Counted from the stretch's first letter, positions 1-8,278 are shown. The stretch: DNA of 64,000 nucleotides from Niveibacterium umoris (GCF_014197015.1 NZ_JACIET010000001.1:744001-808000), one strand, 5' to 3'. Program-made: numbers and translations. Notes: generated by a model not told the origin, from the sequence alone.

Positions 1-520
1 GGTAGAAATCGTGGATCGCCTGCGGGTCCAGCCCGTTCGTGGGCTCGTCGAGAAACAGCAGTTTCGGCTTGCCCAGCAGCGCCTGCGCAAAGCCGAGCCG
101 TTGCCGCATCCCCTTTGAGTAGCCGCGCACCTTGCGCGTCGCCGCATGGGCGAGGCCCACGCGTTCCAATGCCGCATCGCATTCGGCGCGCGCTGCGCCA
201 CGCAGCTTGGCGTAGAAGCGCAGGGTTTCGAGTCCGCTCAGGTTGTCGTACAGCGCGACGTGTTCGGGCAGGTAGCCGATCTGCTGGCGCACTTCGCGGA
301 AGCGCGCGCCGTCGCTGGGCTCGCCGAGCAGGCGCAGCGTTCCGGCGTCCGGCGCGATCAACCCGAGCATCATGCGGAACAGCGTGCTCTTGCCGGCGCC
401 GTTGTGGCCGATCAGGCCGAAGGTGCGACCGGGTGCGACGGCAAGCGACACGCCGCGCACGGCTTCCACTTCGCCGAAGCGCTTGGTGACGCCGGTAAGT
501 TCAATGGCGGGCGCGTTCAA
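1..520 (-). CDS. nosF: NosF, ABC transporter ATPase for nitrous-oxide reductase maturation (C-terminus cut by the window edge)
   Basis: ATPase of the NosDFY complex, which supplies the periplasmic copper-sulfur assembly of nitrous-oxide reductase. The visible 173 codons contain the Walker A region (LIGHNGAGKST), a Q-loop (IGYLPEHVALYDNLS), the ABC signature as YSKGMRQRLGFAQALLG and Walker B with LLFLDEPTNGLDP, so almost the whole nucleotide-binding domain is present. There is no in-frame ATG; TTG at 520 is the best start because GGAG lies 8 nt upstream. It overlaps the end of nosD by 20 bp, which indicates translational coupling. It is the last nos gene seen; nosY should follow beyond position 1. 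Identification is firm from the domain plus context. Confidence 0.93.
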   Translation of the reverse strand, partial: MNAPAIELTGVTKRFGEVEAVRGVSLAVAPGRTFGLIGHNGAGKSTLFRMMLGLIAPDAGTLRLLGEPSDGARFREVRQQIGYLPEHVALYDNLSGLETLRFYAKLRGAARAECDAALERVGLAHAATRKVRGYSKGMRQRLGFAQALLGKPKLLFLDEPTNGLDPQAIHDFY

Positions 521-1766
521 GCCAGTATCTCCAGTCAGGGTGGCGGGGGCGCATCGCGGGCGAGGGTTCTACCACGGTGGGGGCGCGCAGCACCGGGAAC
601 TGCCGGGCGGCAAGGCGCAGGGTTTCGACCGCCGGGCTGTTGAGCAGTACGCGGGCCGCGGGGTAGCGCCACATCAGGCGATCCACCAGGTCGGCGGCTT
701 CGAAGGGCACGTCGCCGCGGCCATCGCCGTTGCGATCCCAGCCGAGGTAGCCACTCCAGTGGTTGCCGGCTTTCGGCCCCCACACTTCGTCTTTCGCGCC
801 AACGTAGCGCACGCCTTCGTGGTTGCCGATGAAGTCGTTGCCGTCGACCAGGTTGTGCCAGGAGCCGGCCGACAGGTGCACACCCACTTCGTTGCGCACC
901 ACGAGGTTGCCGGTCAGCGTGTTGTCCTGCGCGTCGTAGATAAAGAAGCCGCGGCCGTTGCCGGCGATGATGTTGCCGCTGACTTCCGCGCGCTGGATCG
1001 TGCGCAGCATGATGCCGTGGTCGGTGTTGGCCCACGCGATGTTGTTGCGCACCACCTGGTCATGCACCTCCATCAGCGCGAGGCCGCCGCGGTTGTGGTG
1101 CACGAAGTTCTTCTCCCAGGTGTTGAAGTAGGAGTTCATGTAGTGCGTGCCGTAGCGGCTGTCGTGGATCTCGTTGCCGCGGAACAGCGCGTGGTGCGAC
1201 ACGTCGACATAGATGCCGTCGCGCGAGTAGCTGATGTGGTTGTCGAGGATCTTCGCGCCCTGCGTGTTGTAGAGCTGAATGCCGTTGCCGCGGTTGGGCG
1301 AGAGGTAGTCGCGCTTGCCCGCGATGCGGTTCTTTTCCACCACCACGTCGTTGGCCTTCTCGATCCACAGCCCGAACAGGTTGTAGGCGAGCTGGTTGTT
1401 GCGCACCACCGCGCGGTGTGCACCGGGCTGGATGTAGATGCCCGCCTGCTGCTTCTCGAGGTCGTCGCCCGAATCGCGTACGACGAAGCCCTCGACGCGC
1501 ACGTCGGGCGAGGCGATGCGGATCACATCCCCCGACATGTCTCCGCTGATCGTTGGCATGTTCTCGCCAATCAGCGTGAGCGGCTTTTCGATCCGCAGGT
1601 GCTCGCGATACAGGCCCCGCGCCACGCGGATCGTGTCGCCCGGCTGGGCGCGCACGATCGCTGCCGCAATCGACTCGCCGGCCGCCACATGCAGTTCGGC
1701 GGCAGCGGCCGTGCCGGTAAGCAGCAGCGTGATCGACAGGAAGGCGACGCGAAGGGCGGAGCACAT
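501..1766 (-). CDS. nosD: NosD, periplasmic copper-maturation protein of nitrous-oxide reductase
   Basis: 421 aa. Begins with a Sec-type signal (MCSALRVAFLSITLLLTGTAAAAE) and is followed by a right-handed parallel beta-helix of CASH/NosD type, seen as repeated short turns such as VVRNNQLAYN, ILDNHISYSRDGIYV, VVRNNIAWAN and TGNLVVRNEVGVH. This is the usual architecture and length of NosD, which works with the NosFY ABC transporter to build the CuZ centre. The start at 1766 lies 10 bp after the nosR stop, and its 3' end overlaps nosF, so nosR-nosD-nosF form one transcript. A longer reading frame runs upstream but is only nosR read in another frame. Confidence 0.95.
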   Translation of the reverse strand: MCSALRVAFLSITLLLTGTAAAAELHVAAGESIAAAIVRAQPGDTIRVARGLYREHLRIEKPLTLIGENMPTISGDMSGDVIRIASPDVRVEGFVVRDSGDDLEKQQAGIYIQPGAHRAVVRNNQLAYNLFGLWIEKANDVVVEKNRIAGKRDYLSPNRGNGIQLYNTQGAKILDNHISYSRDGIYVDVSHHALFRGNEIHDSRYGTHYMNSYFNTWEKNFVHHNRGGLALMEVHDQVVRNNIAWANTDHGIMLRTIQRAEVSGNIIAGNGRGFFIYDAQDNTLTGNLVVRNEVGVHLSAGSWHNLVDGNDFIGNHEGVRYVGAKDEVWGPKAGNHWSGYLGWDRNGDGRGDVPFEAADLVDRLMWRYPAARVLLNSPAVETLRLAARQFPVLRAPTVVEPSPAMRPRHPDWRYWLERARH

Positions 1767-1776
1767 GCGCTTGAGC

Positions 1777-3930
1777 CTACGGAGCCTCGCCCCGCACTTC
1801 CTTGATCGGAATGAAGTAGCCGTCGCGCCCGATCGGGGTGAGCTTGAGGCCGGCCTTCTCGCGCCGCTTGCGCTCCTGTACCAGCGGCGGGCAGGCGTGG
1901 TCGTCGTGGTAGTAGACCATGCAGTCGAGGCACAGCAGGCACTCGCGCTGGTCGATCTTGCCGTCCGCCGCAATCGCCAGCGAGCCGCACTGCATCGCAC
2001 AGGCCTTGCAGGGGCCACATTCCTTTTTGCGGCGCAGGCCGGAGAGGCGGAAGGTGGTCGGAATCGCGAGCCCCGCGCCGAGCGGGCAGACGTATTTGCA
2101 GAACGGCCGCTCGACGAACAGCGACACGCCCAGCACAACAGTGAAGAACAGCTGGAACGGCCAGCTGCGGTTCCACGGACCGACCAGGAAGGTGGTCTTG
2201 AAAGGCTCGACCTCGGCGAACTGCTCGGCCATAGTCATCGACCACAGCGACATCGCCATCAGCGCTAAGAACACGCCGTACTTCACCCACTTCAGCTTGT
2301 CGTGCAGCGGCTTCGGAAGATGGCGCTGGAAGCGCTTCAGGCCTAGCGTGCCGGCCATCTTGTAGGCCAGCTCCGACAGCGAACCGAAGGGGCACAGCCA
2401 GCCGCAGAAGAGCCCGCGGCCCCACACGAACAGCGTGATGAAGATGAACCACCAGAAGATGAAGATGAAGGGGTCGGTCAGGAACAGCTCCCACTCCCAG
2501 CGCGAGATCAGGGAGTGGAACCAGGTCATCACATGCGTGATCGAGGGCTGCGCCATCAGCACGCCACCGATCCACACGATGCTGACCGTCCAGAACACAT
2601 ACTTGGGCCAGGCCACCCAGCGCTTGTCGCGGATCGTCGCGCGCGCAGTCAGCCAGTCACGGCGCGAGTAGGTGAAGGCGACGACGGCGAGGAAGACGAT
2701 GAAGAGGCCGATGCTGACCGCCTTGTCGTGCCAGATCTTCTTCCACGGCGCCTCGGGCTCGCTCACTGCCGGGTGGCCACCTTCGAGCCAGGCATCCGGC
2801 AGCCACAGCTTGGCATCGAAGTTGATGAACTGGCGCTGACCGGTCGCCTTGTCTTGCTTGTTGGCGAGGTACACGAAACTGAACGGATACGCGGCCGAGA
2901 AGCTCGTGTCGCGCAGGATGAAAATGCCGGACTCGCGGAAAGCCGGGTGACCCTTCGCCTGCAGGGAATAGAGGTTCAGGTAGTCGAGATCGCGGAAGGT
3001 GTAGGTGTCGGCGTCCTGCTTCACCTGCACGCGATCGAAGATGCCGCCGCGCACGAAGCCGGAGCCCTTGAAGGAGCCAGCGCCATCGCTGATCACCATC
3101 AGCGCGGTCTCATGCGGCTTGAGCCGCGTCATCAACGCACGCCATTCGGTCGCACCCAGCACCGCACGGCCCAACGTCGGGTGGTTCAGCACGCCGACCC
3201 ACAGGTCGAGGTAGGGCTGGCCGGTATCCGGTTCGCCCACGTCGGCCGGCTGCAGTGTCAGGCGCGATACGGCGCCGGCCTTCACCAGCGCGTCCCAGTC
3301 GGCGATGTCACCGACGTCCTTGTAACGCGCGGTCGGGCGCACTTCGCTCTTCAGGATGCCGACCTTGCGTGCCACCTGCTGCGCCGCGCGGGTGATGACC
3401 TGATTCTCGGCAACGACGGTCACTGTCGCACCGGAAATTGCATCGAGCCCGACGGTCTGCTTGTCACCACTACCGACCTCGAAATGCTGCGCAACCGATT
3501 TGCCGAGGTACTGCCCGACGAAGGCGTCCAGCTTCGTTTCCGGAATCCCCAGCAGAAGAATCGGTTCCGAATGCTTCAGCACGCGGATGCCGGTGAAGCG
3601 GCCGGTGGTGTCCATGCCGATCAGTGTGACCACCGGCTTGCCAGAGTAGGCCGGAATGTCGACCAGATCGGTCGAGAGAAAGACGTAGCCGATCGCCTTG
3701 TCGCCCTTGAACCCAGTCACGAAACGCGGCTGGCTGTTGCGCACCGAGAAGCGCTCGGCACCCGGCAGCACGGCCTTGCAGTCGGTGTAGGTGCACAGGT
3801 CTGGCGAGGTGGAAAGCTCGGGCGGCAGCTTGGCCTCGTAAGCCACAGCGCTGGCGTTGATGGGTTGCAGGCATAGCAGCGCGGCGAACAGGGCAAACGC
3901 GGCGCGAAGGATCGCGGTGAAACGGGGCAT
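1777..3930 (-). CDS. nosR: NosR, membrane FMN/Fe-S protein required for N2O reduction
   Basis: 717 aa polytopic flavoprotein thought to pass electrons to NosZ and to support nos expression. A signal sequence (MPRFTAILRAAFALFAALLCLQPINASA) leads into a periplasmic FMN-binding domain with the covalent-flavin type motif DAISGATVTV at about residue 165. Several membrane helices follow. The C-terminal part has cysteine motifs FCGWLCPFG and KYVCPLG and two 4Fe-4S clusters (CGPCKACAMQC; CLLCLDCMVYYHDDHACP). ATG at 3930 is chosen because CGGAG lies 9-10 nt upstream and the signal peptide starts there; an upstream extension has no such features. It lies downstream of nosZ rather than upstream as in the classical nosRZDFY order. 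Confidence 0.96.
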   Translation of the reverse strand: MPRFTAILRAAFALFAALLCLQPINASAVAYEAKLPPELSTSPDLCTYTDCKAVLPGAERFSVRNSQPRFVTGFKGDKAIGYVFLSTDLVDIPAYSGKPVVTLIGMDTTGRFTGIRVLKHSEPILLLGIPETKLDAFVGQYLGKSVAQHFEVGSGDKQTVGLDAISGATVTVVAENQVITRAAQQVARKVGILKSEVRPTARYKDVGDIADWDALVKAGAVSRLTLQPADVGEPDTGQPYLDLWVGVLNHPTLGRAVLGATEWRALMTRLKPHETALMVISDGAGSFKGSGFVRGGIFDRVQVKQDADTYTFRDLDYLNLYSLQAKGHPAFRESGIFILRDTSFSAAYPFSFVYLANKQDKATGQRQFINFDAKLWLPDAWLEGGHPAVSEPEAPWKKIWHDKAVSIGLFIVFLAVVAFTYSRRDWLTARATIRDKRWVAWPKYVFWTVSIVWIGGVLMAQPSITHVMTWFHSLISRWEWELFLTDPFIFIFWWFIFITLFVWGRGLFCGWLCPFGSLSELAYKMAGTLGLKRFQRHLPKPLHDKLKWVKYGVFLALMAMSLWSMTMAEQFAEVEPFKTTFLVGPWNRSWPFQLFFTVVLGVSLFVERPFCKYVCPLGAGLAIPTTFRLSGLRRKKECGPCKACAMQCGSLAIAADGKIDQRECLLCLDCMVYYHDDHACPPLVQERKRREKAGLKLTPIGRDGYFIPIKEVRGEAP

Positions 3931-4072
3931 TGCAAGGCACTCCGGACCTTTGATGCGGCAAAGTGTCGCAGTCCGGGTCGGGGTGCTTCCTTGTCGCGGG
4001 GCAAGAAACGCCACGCGCGCGTCACGCCGCGAGACCGGCACGATCTGGCGCCGGTCCGCGGAGGCTTGCAAT

Positions 4073-4471
4073 TCAACCCAGCAGCTTGCCAATCAGGTTC
4101 GCGCCTTCGCGAAGCAGGTCTTCATGGCCGTCGAGCGAGCCATTCGGGGTGAGCTGGTTGACGAGCTGCGGCAGCGCCTGGGCGAGGCCGCCGGAGAGCG
4201 CGGACGGATCAACGCCGAACCGGCCAGCGAGCGCGCCGAGCGCATCCGACCCGAGCGCGGCGCCCAACTGTTCGCCGCTCACCGGCAGGTTGGCGCCGGT
4301 TCCGACCCACGACGCGGCGTGGTCCGCGAGTCCGCCCGCCTTGAGCTGGTCGAGCAGGCCGGCGAGGCCGCCGGGATGATTCTGGAGCAGGTCGAGCGCG
4401 ACCTTGGCGAAGTCGATATTGCCGGCGTTGCCGCCGAGTACCTGGGAAGCGAGTTGGTCGAGCAGGCCCAT
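4073..4471 (-). CDS. YidB-like (DUF937) protein inside the nos cluster
   Basis: 132 aa, soluble, rich in Gly, Leu and Ala. Sequence such as MGLLDQLASQVLGG, NHPGGLAGLLDQLKAGGLADHAASWVGTGAN and ALGSDALGALAGRFGVDPSALSGGLAQALPQLVNQLTPNG is typical of the YidB family, whose function is poorly defined. The ATG has a good ribosome-binding site (CGGAG, 5 nt away). It sits between nosZ and nosR on the same strand, 181 bp after nosZ and 142 bp before nosR, so it probably belongs to the nos transcription region without being a known nos gene. A maturation role would be speculation. Confidence 0.8.
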   Translation of the reverse strand: MGLLDQLASQVLGGNAGNIDFAKVALDLLQNHPGGLAGLLDQLKAGGLADHAASWVGTGANLPVSGEQLGAALGSDALGALAGRFGVDPSALSGGLAQALPQLVNQLTPNGSLDGHEDLLREGANLIGKLLG

Positions 4472-4602
4472 GTCAGTCTCCGTGTCGGTTAGGAGCTGTC
4501 AGTAAAGGCGAGTTGTGTAACAGATGCCAGCGCGTTCTGCGCAATCGCGGTTCGTGCATCGCGCGCGGCGGGCGCGGCCAGCAGCCCGGCGCCGCACAAG
4601 CA

Positions 4603-4629
4603 AACGGGGAAGGCGCGGCCTTCCCCGTT
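4603..4629 (-). terminator. Probable rho-independent terminator after nosZ
   Basis: Perfect 11-bp stem (AACGGGGAAGG / CCTTCCCCGTT) with a 5-nt loop, 24 bp beyond the nosZ stop and followed on the minus strand by the T-rich run GTTTGCTTG. It would separate an abundant nosZ message from the downstream yidB-like/nosRDF genes, or act as a partial terminator. Confidence 0.7.
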
Positions 4630-4652
4630 GCTGTTCCGCGCCTTCGCCGCGA

Positions 4653-6593
4653 TCAGGCCTCGACGATCATCCTTGAGCGCATTTCCAGGTGCAGTGCGTG
4701 GCAGAAGTGCGTGCAGTAGATCCAGAACACACCGACCTTGTCGGCCTTGAAGGTCACCGACTTGGTTTCTTGCGGATTGACGATGAACTGGATGTCGTAC
4801 TTCTCGATCCCGAAACCATGCGTGAGATCTTCCACGTTGTCGAGGTTGGTGACGATGATGGTGACCTCGTCGCCCTTCTTGATCTTGAACTCCTGCAACT
4901 GGTATTGCGGCGCATACGAGGCAATCCGCACGGTCACCTTGTTGCCCTTGCGCTCGACACCGGAGAGCTCCGCCTTCTTTGTCGCGAGCGGGAAGTCGTC
5001 GAGTTCGAAGACCTGCTTTGCCTTGATGATGTCACGCCGGAAGATGATGAAGTCGTGGGGTTCGGGCCATGCAGGGTCTTCGCGAATCAGCCGCATTTTC
5101 TCGCCCGAAATGTCAATCAACTGCTCGTTCTCTGGGTGCAGAGGACCGACAGGCAGAAAGCGATCCTTAGAGAACTTGCAACCAACGTTCAGATACTTTC
5201 CATCGGCTTCCTTGGTTTCTGACATCGAAGCATTTATGTGGCCCGGCTGGTAGTGCACATCGATGCGGTCGACGACGTACTTGCTGTTTTTGTCGCCTGC
5301 GTAAAACTTGATCGCCGCGTCGATGCTCCACTTCACCACCTGAGAGTCGAGGAACAGCGTGGTGTACGCATATCCGCGGCCGTCAAATGCCGTATGCAGA
5401 GGGCCGAGGCCAACCTCAACCTCCGCAACGATGGTCTTGTTGATGTTGTCGAGCTTGCCGTCGAACCACTCATGCATCTTCACCAGATCGATCGTTGTCG
5501 TGGTCGGCGAGAGCTTGCCTGCGCAGATGAAGTACTTGCCATCGGGCGAGGCATTCACGCCATGCGGGTTCTTCGGTACCGGCACATAGGCGGTCAGCGC
5601 GGTCTTCGGATCCTTGTTGGCCTCCTTGGTGCCGTCGACCACTGGCACCTTGCTGTCGCCGTAGGTCTTGAACTTGCCGGCCTTCACCGCTTCCTCTATG
5701 CGGGCGACATGGAAAAACAGGCAGGCGTCCTTCTCAGCGGACATCATGTCCTGATAGTGGACGCCCATCTCGGTGTTGTACTGGTTAGTGGCGGCGAAGG
5801 CACCGTCGTAGCTAGTAGCGACGAGGTCGCAGTTACCATCGATCAGTACCTGCCAGCGCACTTCCATCGACTCGGCGTCAACACAGGTGAATAACGAGTG
5901 ATAGGTTGTTGGATCGTCGGAGGTTTTGCCGTTGTTTGGCAACGGAATCGAGAACTCGGCACCGCAGAACACGCGGGTCGTTCGGTTGATCTTTGCGTCC
6001 ACCGGGTCACGCTTGTCCGGGAAGATGCCGTGGAAGCCCTGCACGTTCGGAATGTCGACGATTTTGTCGCATTCAAATATATCCAGCCGCAGTCGGCCGA
6101 GGCGGGCGTTGAGCTTGTCATTCACCCATGCGTACTTGCCGTCATAGGTTCCGTCGGCATAGCTGCCATGCACATGGTGGGTGTCGCCAACGTGGTACAG
6201 CGGCGTGCCATCGGGCTTGGTGCCCATGATGGCCTTCGACTCGTTGGTTGTACCCCAGCCGGTCAGCGGATCTGGCGTGAACACCGGAATGCGCTTTATC
6301 TGGCGTCCAGAGGGCAGCCCAAGGACGCGCACGTCGCCCGAGTGACCGCCCGACCACAGGCCATAGTACTCATCGAGCTGGCCGGGCTTGATCTCGTGCA
6401 TGTCACCTGCTTCGGCGGCCGCAGCTTTGGCGGGGCCGGACTGCGCCGGTGTTGGGCCGTGTTCTCCCTTATTGCAACCAGCAAGGCCCAGTGTGGCGCC
6501 GGCCAGCCCGGCCATTGCCGACGTGCCAAGAAATCTGCGGCGGCTGAGGGTGTCCGGCTCTGCCTGCGGATGCGAGTTCTGATTCTTGTCCAT
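4653..6593 (-). CDS. nosZ: NosZ, nitrous-oxide reductase (Tat-exported type)
   Basis: 646 aa multicopper enzyme reducing N2O to N2 in the periplasm. The N-terminus carries a twin-arginine signal (SRRRFLGTSAMAGLAGATLGLAGC), typical of the TAT-dependent clade I. A seven-bladed propeller region holds CuZ ligands such as D137-T-H-H-V-H142. The C-terminal cupredoxin domain ends with the CuA site C627-T-H-F-C631-H-A-L-H635-L-E-M638. The position that is Trp620 in Pseudomonas stutzeri NosZ is His629 here; that residue binds copper through its backbone carbonyl, so function should be kept. ATG at 6593 has a strong GGAGGAG site. It has its own promoter candidate and terminator, and lies first in the cluster. 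Confidence 0.97.
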   Translation of the reverse strand: MDKNQNSHPQAEPDTLSRRRFLGTSAMAGLAGATLGLAGCNKGEHGPTPAQSGPAKAAAAEAGDMHEIKPGQLDEYYGLWSGGHSGDVRVLGLPSGRQIKRIPVFTPDPLTGWGTTNESKAIMGTKPDGTPLYHVGDTHHVHGSYADGTYDGKYAWVNDKLNARLGRLRLDIFECDKIVDIPNVQGFHGIFPDKRDPVDAKINRTTRVFCGAEFSIPLPNNGKTSDDPTTYHSLFTCVDAESMEVRWQVLIDGNCDLVATSYDGAFAATNQYNTEMGVHYQDMMSAEKDACLFFHVARIEEAVKAGKFKTYGDSKVPVVDGTKEANKDPKTALTAYVPVPKNPHGVNASPDGKYFICAGKLSPTTTTIDLVKMHEWFDGKLDNINKTIVAEVEVGLGPLHTAFDGRGYAYTTLFLDSQVVKWSIDAAIKFYAGDKNSKYVVDRIDVHYQPGHINASMSETKEADGKYLNVGCKFSKDRFLPVGPLHPENEQLIDISGEKMRLIREDPAWPEPHDFIIFRRDIIKAKQVFELDDFPLATKKAELSGVERKGNKVTVRIASYAPQYQLQEFKIKKGDEVTIIVTNLDNVEDLTHGFGIEKYDIQFIVNPQETKSVTFKADKVGVFWIYCTHFCHALHLEMRSRMIVEA

Positions 6594-6660
6594 CGTATTC
6601 TCCTCCGGGAAAGCGGCGCCCCCGGGGCGTGTGCGCCTGGGGGATCAAAATGACGCATGG

Positions 6661-6702
6661 ACTCTAGGCGTCAGAGCGAGAGAAAAAATTGACTCGCGAC
6701 AA
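6661..6702 (-). promoter_or_regulatory. FNR/DNR-type class II promoter candidate for nosZ
   Basis: On the minus strand TTGTC-GCGA-GTCAA (6702-6689) matches the FNR/DNR consensus TTGAT-N4-ATCAA in 7 of 10 positions. A -10 element TAGAGT lies at 6666-6661. The centre of the dyad is exactly 32 bp from the centre of the -10 box, which puts it at -41.5 from a start near 6654, the geometry of class II FNR activation. The transcript would have a leader of about 60 nt. Oxygen-responsive control of nos genes by FNR/DNR regulators is well established in other denitrifiers; binding here is inferred. Confidence 0.5.
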
Positions 6703-6982
6703 TTTGCCAGGCGCCGAGTTCGCATCCCCGAGCTTGGGAAACGTGACGATATTGACTTGCAAGTGCTTGCCATAAGGGTGTCGCTCGCGGAATCTTTGTC
6801 AGGAAAATCAAGGGGTAGGAGGTGCGGAAGTGATGGGTGTCTTCTGACCGAATCGAGCCAAGCCGCGGTTCAACTTGGTCGCCGGGAACCTGTCATCCAG
6901 GTTGGCCATGGGTGGTAATTCGGAAGGCATCGCCAACGGCGGCTATCTGGCCGGCCGGCACCATGGAATATTGCTAGCTTAT

Positions 6983-7012
6983 CGGCCTTATGTGGAGCTC
7001 CACATAAGGCCG
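6983..7012. repeat. 30-bp perfect palindrome
   Basis: CGGCCTTATGTGGAG is followed immediately by its exact reverse complement, giving 15 bp per arm without a loop. No run of T follows, so it is not a standard terminator. The outermost bases overlap the start of the first 96-bp direct repeat (TAAGGCCGAG). A binding site for a recombinase or the end of a mobile element would fit its position, but I see no matching copy at the other end of the region. Confidence 0.75.
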
Positions 7013-7100
7013 AGCACCAGCCGGCGAGCGGTGCGCCGTTCTGACCGCTGCGCTCAGTTTTCCGACGTCGACGGAAAAGAAGCCAAACGCCCGGATTGGG
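7005..7100. repeat. Imperfect direct repeat, copy A
   Basis: Starts TAAGGCCGAG and ends near CGCCCGGATTGG. It aligns with copy B at 7175-7271 with a constant offset of 170 bp over the first part and one 2-nt length difference later. The shared core CTGACCGCTGCGCTCAGTTT at 7041-7060 is identical in both copies and is itself a near-palindrome. Confidence 0.65.
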
Positions 7101-7174
7101 TCGAATCCAAACGGCGACGGGATATAAGAGCTGACATTCGCACGTCCTGCGCTCGCTAGCGCATGAACGTCACC

Positions 7175-7271
7175 TAAGGCCGAGGACCTGTCGACGAACG
7201 GTCGCCTGAACTGACCGCTGCGCTCAGTTTCCTGACATTCACGAAACAAAGAAGCGCACGCCCGCATTGGA
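7175..7271. repeat. Imperfect direct repeat, copy B
   Basis: Second copy of the repeat at 7005-7100. The identical core CTGACCGCTGCGCTCAGTTT lies at 7211-7230. Conserved blocks are TAAGGCCGAG, ACC, CGGT, the core, AAAGAAGC and ACGCCCG-ATTGG. The copies differ enough to be old or functionally constrained only in the core. Confidence 0.65.
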
Positions 7272-7355
7272 TAGCGATGCGACGGTCAAGACGAGCGCCG
7301 GAGGTCAGCCACGAACGGCACAGCGGTCAACCGGTACCAGCGCCAGTTGCCTGCC

Positions 7356-7750
7356 TCAGTAGTACTGCCGGATGTAGCTGTAAGCCTTCTCGAAAAGCTC
7401 CTCGTCAGCGTGTAGCTTGTACTTGAAGAGCGCCTTACGAAGCGCCTTCTGCACCTCTCTCTCTCCGGCCTTCGTACCTTGCCAACCCGGGAAGCGCACA
7501 AGGCGAACGATGTCGTCGATGTCCGCCACTACCCGTTCGACGATGATCGGCGTATCGGCTGTCTTGATCTCGTTGAACAGGTCGGTGAGCGCGGCCTTGC
7601 CGCGATCTTCGTCTTCTTCGGGAGGGACTTCCTTCTCGGCTTGAAGTGTCTCCTTCGCGATTTCGAGCAATTGTTTTAGAAACTCGACGCTGTTCAACTG
7701 CCCTGATTCAAACCGGTCTTTCAACGCATCAAGGCGCTCAGAAAGTGCTT
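7356..7750 (-). pseudogene. 3' remnant of hsdR (type I restriction enzyme R subunit)
   Basis: The frame reads KALSERLDALKDRFESGQLNSVEFLKQLLEIAKE at its start and ends RKALFKYKLHADEELFEKAYSYIRQYY, which is the typical C-terminus of one family of HsdR proteins (about 130 of some 1000 residues). The helicase and nuclease domains are absent. The frame is entered without a proper start from the end of the hsdM remnant (7721-8278), to which it is joined in a different frame. A TTG within it (7724) could start a 122-aa fragment, but no function is expected. Confidence 0.85.
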
Positions 7751-8278
7751 TGTGTAGAACTCGCCGGCCTTCTTGTTGGTGGCGTCGGCGAACTTCTTGA
7801 TCAGGTATTCGTAGGCATCGCCGAGGACATCCGAGCCCACGACATGGTTGCCAAGCGGTAGCTTCGAGAAGTGCTCGATCAGGTCCTTAAGCAAGGCATC
7901 TGAAAGCCGCTCTTTGTTCGACCACTGAGCGTCGCCGAACACGCCGTAAAGGGTGTCCGGGTTGGCCTTCTCAATCTCGCGCATCGCGCGCTGGAGCGCT
8001 GCACCGACATTGCTGGCCTTGGTGCGAATGTCGTTCCAGTGGCAGTCTTCCGGAATCTGGAAGCGGTGCGATTCTGGGAACCACGCGAGTTGTTCGTCGC
8101 CAGTTTCATCGACAATTTCCTGGTACTCGTCATCCCAGACATCGCAGATGCGCTTGAAGAAGAGCAGCGGGAAGATGTAAGTCTTGAAGTCAGCGGCATC
8201 GACTGGTCCGCGCAGGATATTGGCTGATTCCCAGAGGTGGGATTCAAGTTGCTCGGACGAGATGGTTCGAATGTTCAA
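7721..8278 (-). pseudogene. 5' remnant of hsdM (type I DNA methyltransferase)
   Basis: N-terminal part of HsdM: SSEQLESHLWESANILRGPVDAADFKTYIFPLLFFKRICDVW through LGDAYEYLIKKFADATNKKAGEFYT, which is the conserved helical HsdM N-terminal domain ending just before the SAM-binding methylase domain. After GEFYT the homology stops and nine unrelated codons lead to a stop at 7721. The SAM motif and catalytic NPPF motif are missing, so the product cannot methylate. TTG at 8278 is the likely original start (AAGGAACTGGA in front); an ATG at 8305 is an alternative. The loss of the middle of hsdM, any hsdS, and most of hsdR suggests one deletion. Confidence 0.85.

Larger units (their letters stand above)
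6703..7355. other. Non-coding stretch between nosZ promoter and the restriction-gene scar
   Basis: No reading frame here looks like a real gene: the available ones are short, lack ribosome-binding sites and resemble no family I recognise. The stretch contains the 30-bp perfect palindrome at 6983-7012 and two imperfect 96-bp direct repeats listed separately. It probably contains the left junction of the accessory region. Confidence 0.6.

Noticed and set aside
6983-7271. Integron attC sites
   Set aside because: No RYYYAAC/GTTRRRY core sites and no integron integrase; the recombinases present belong to other groups.
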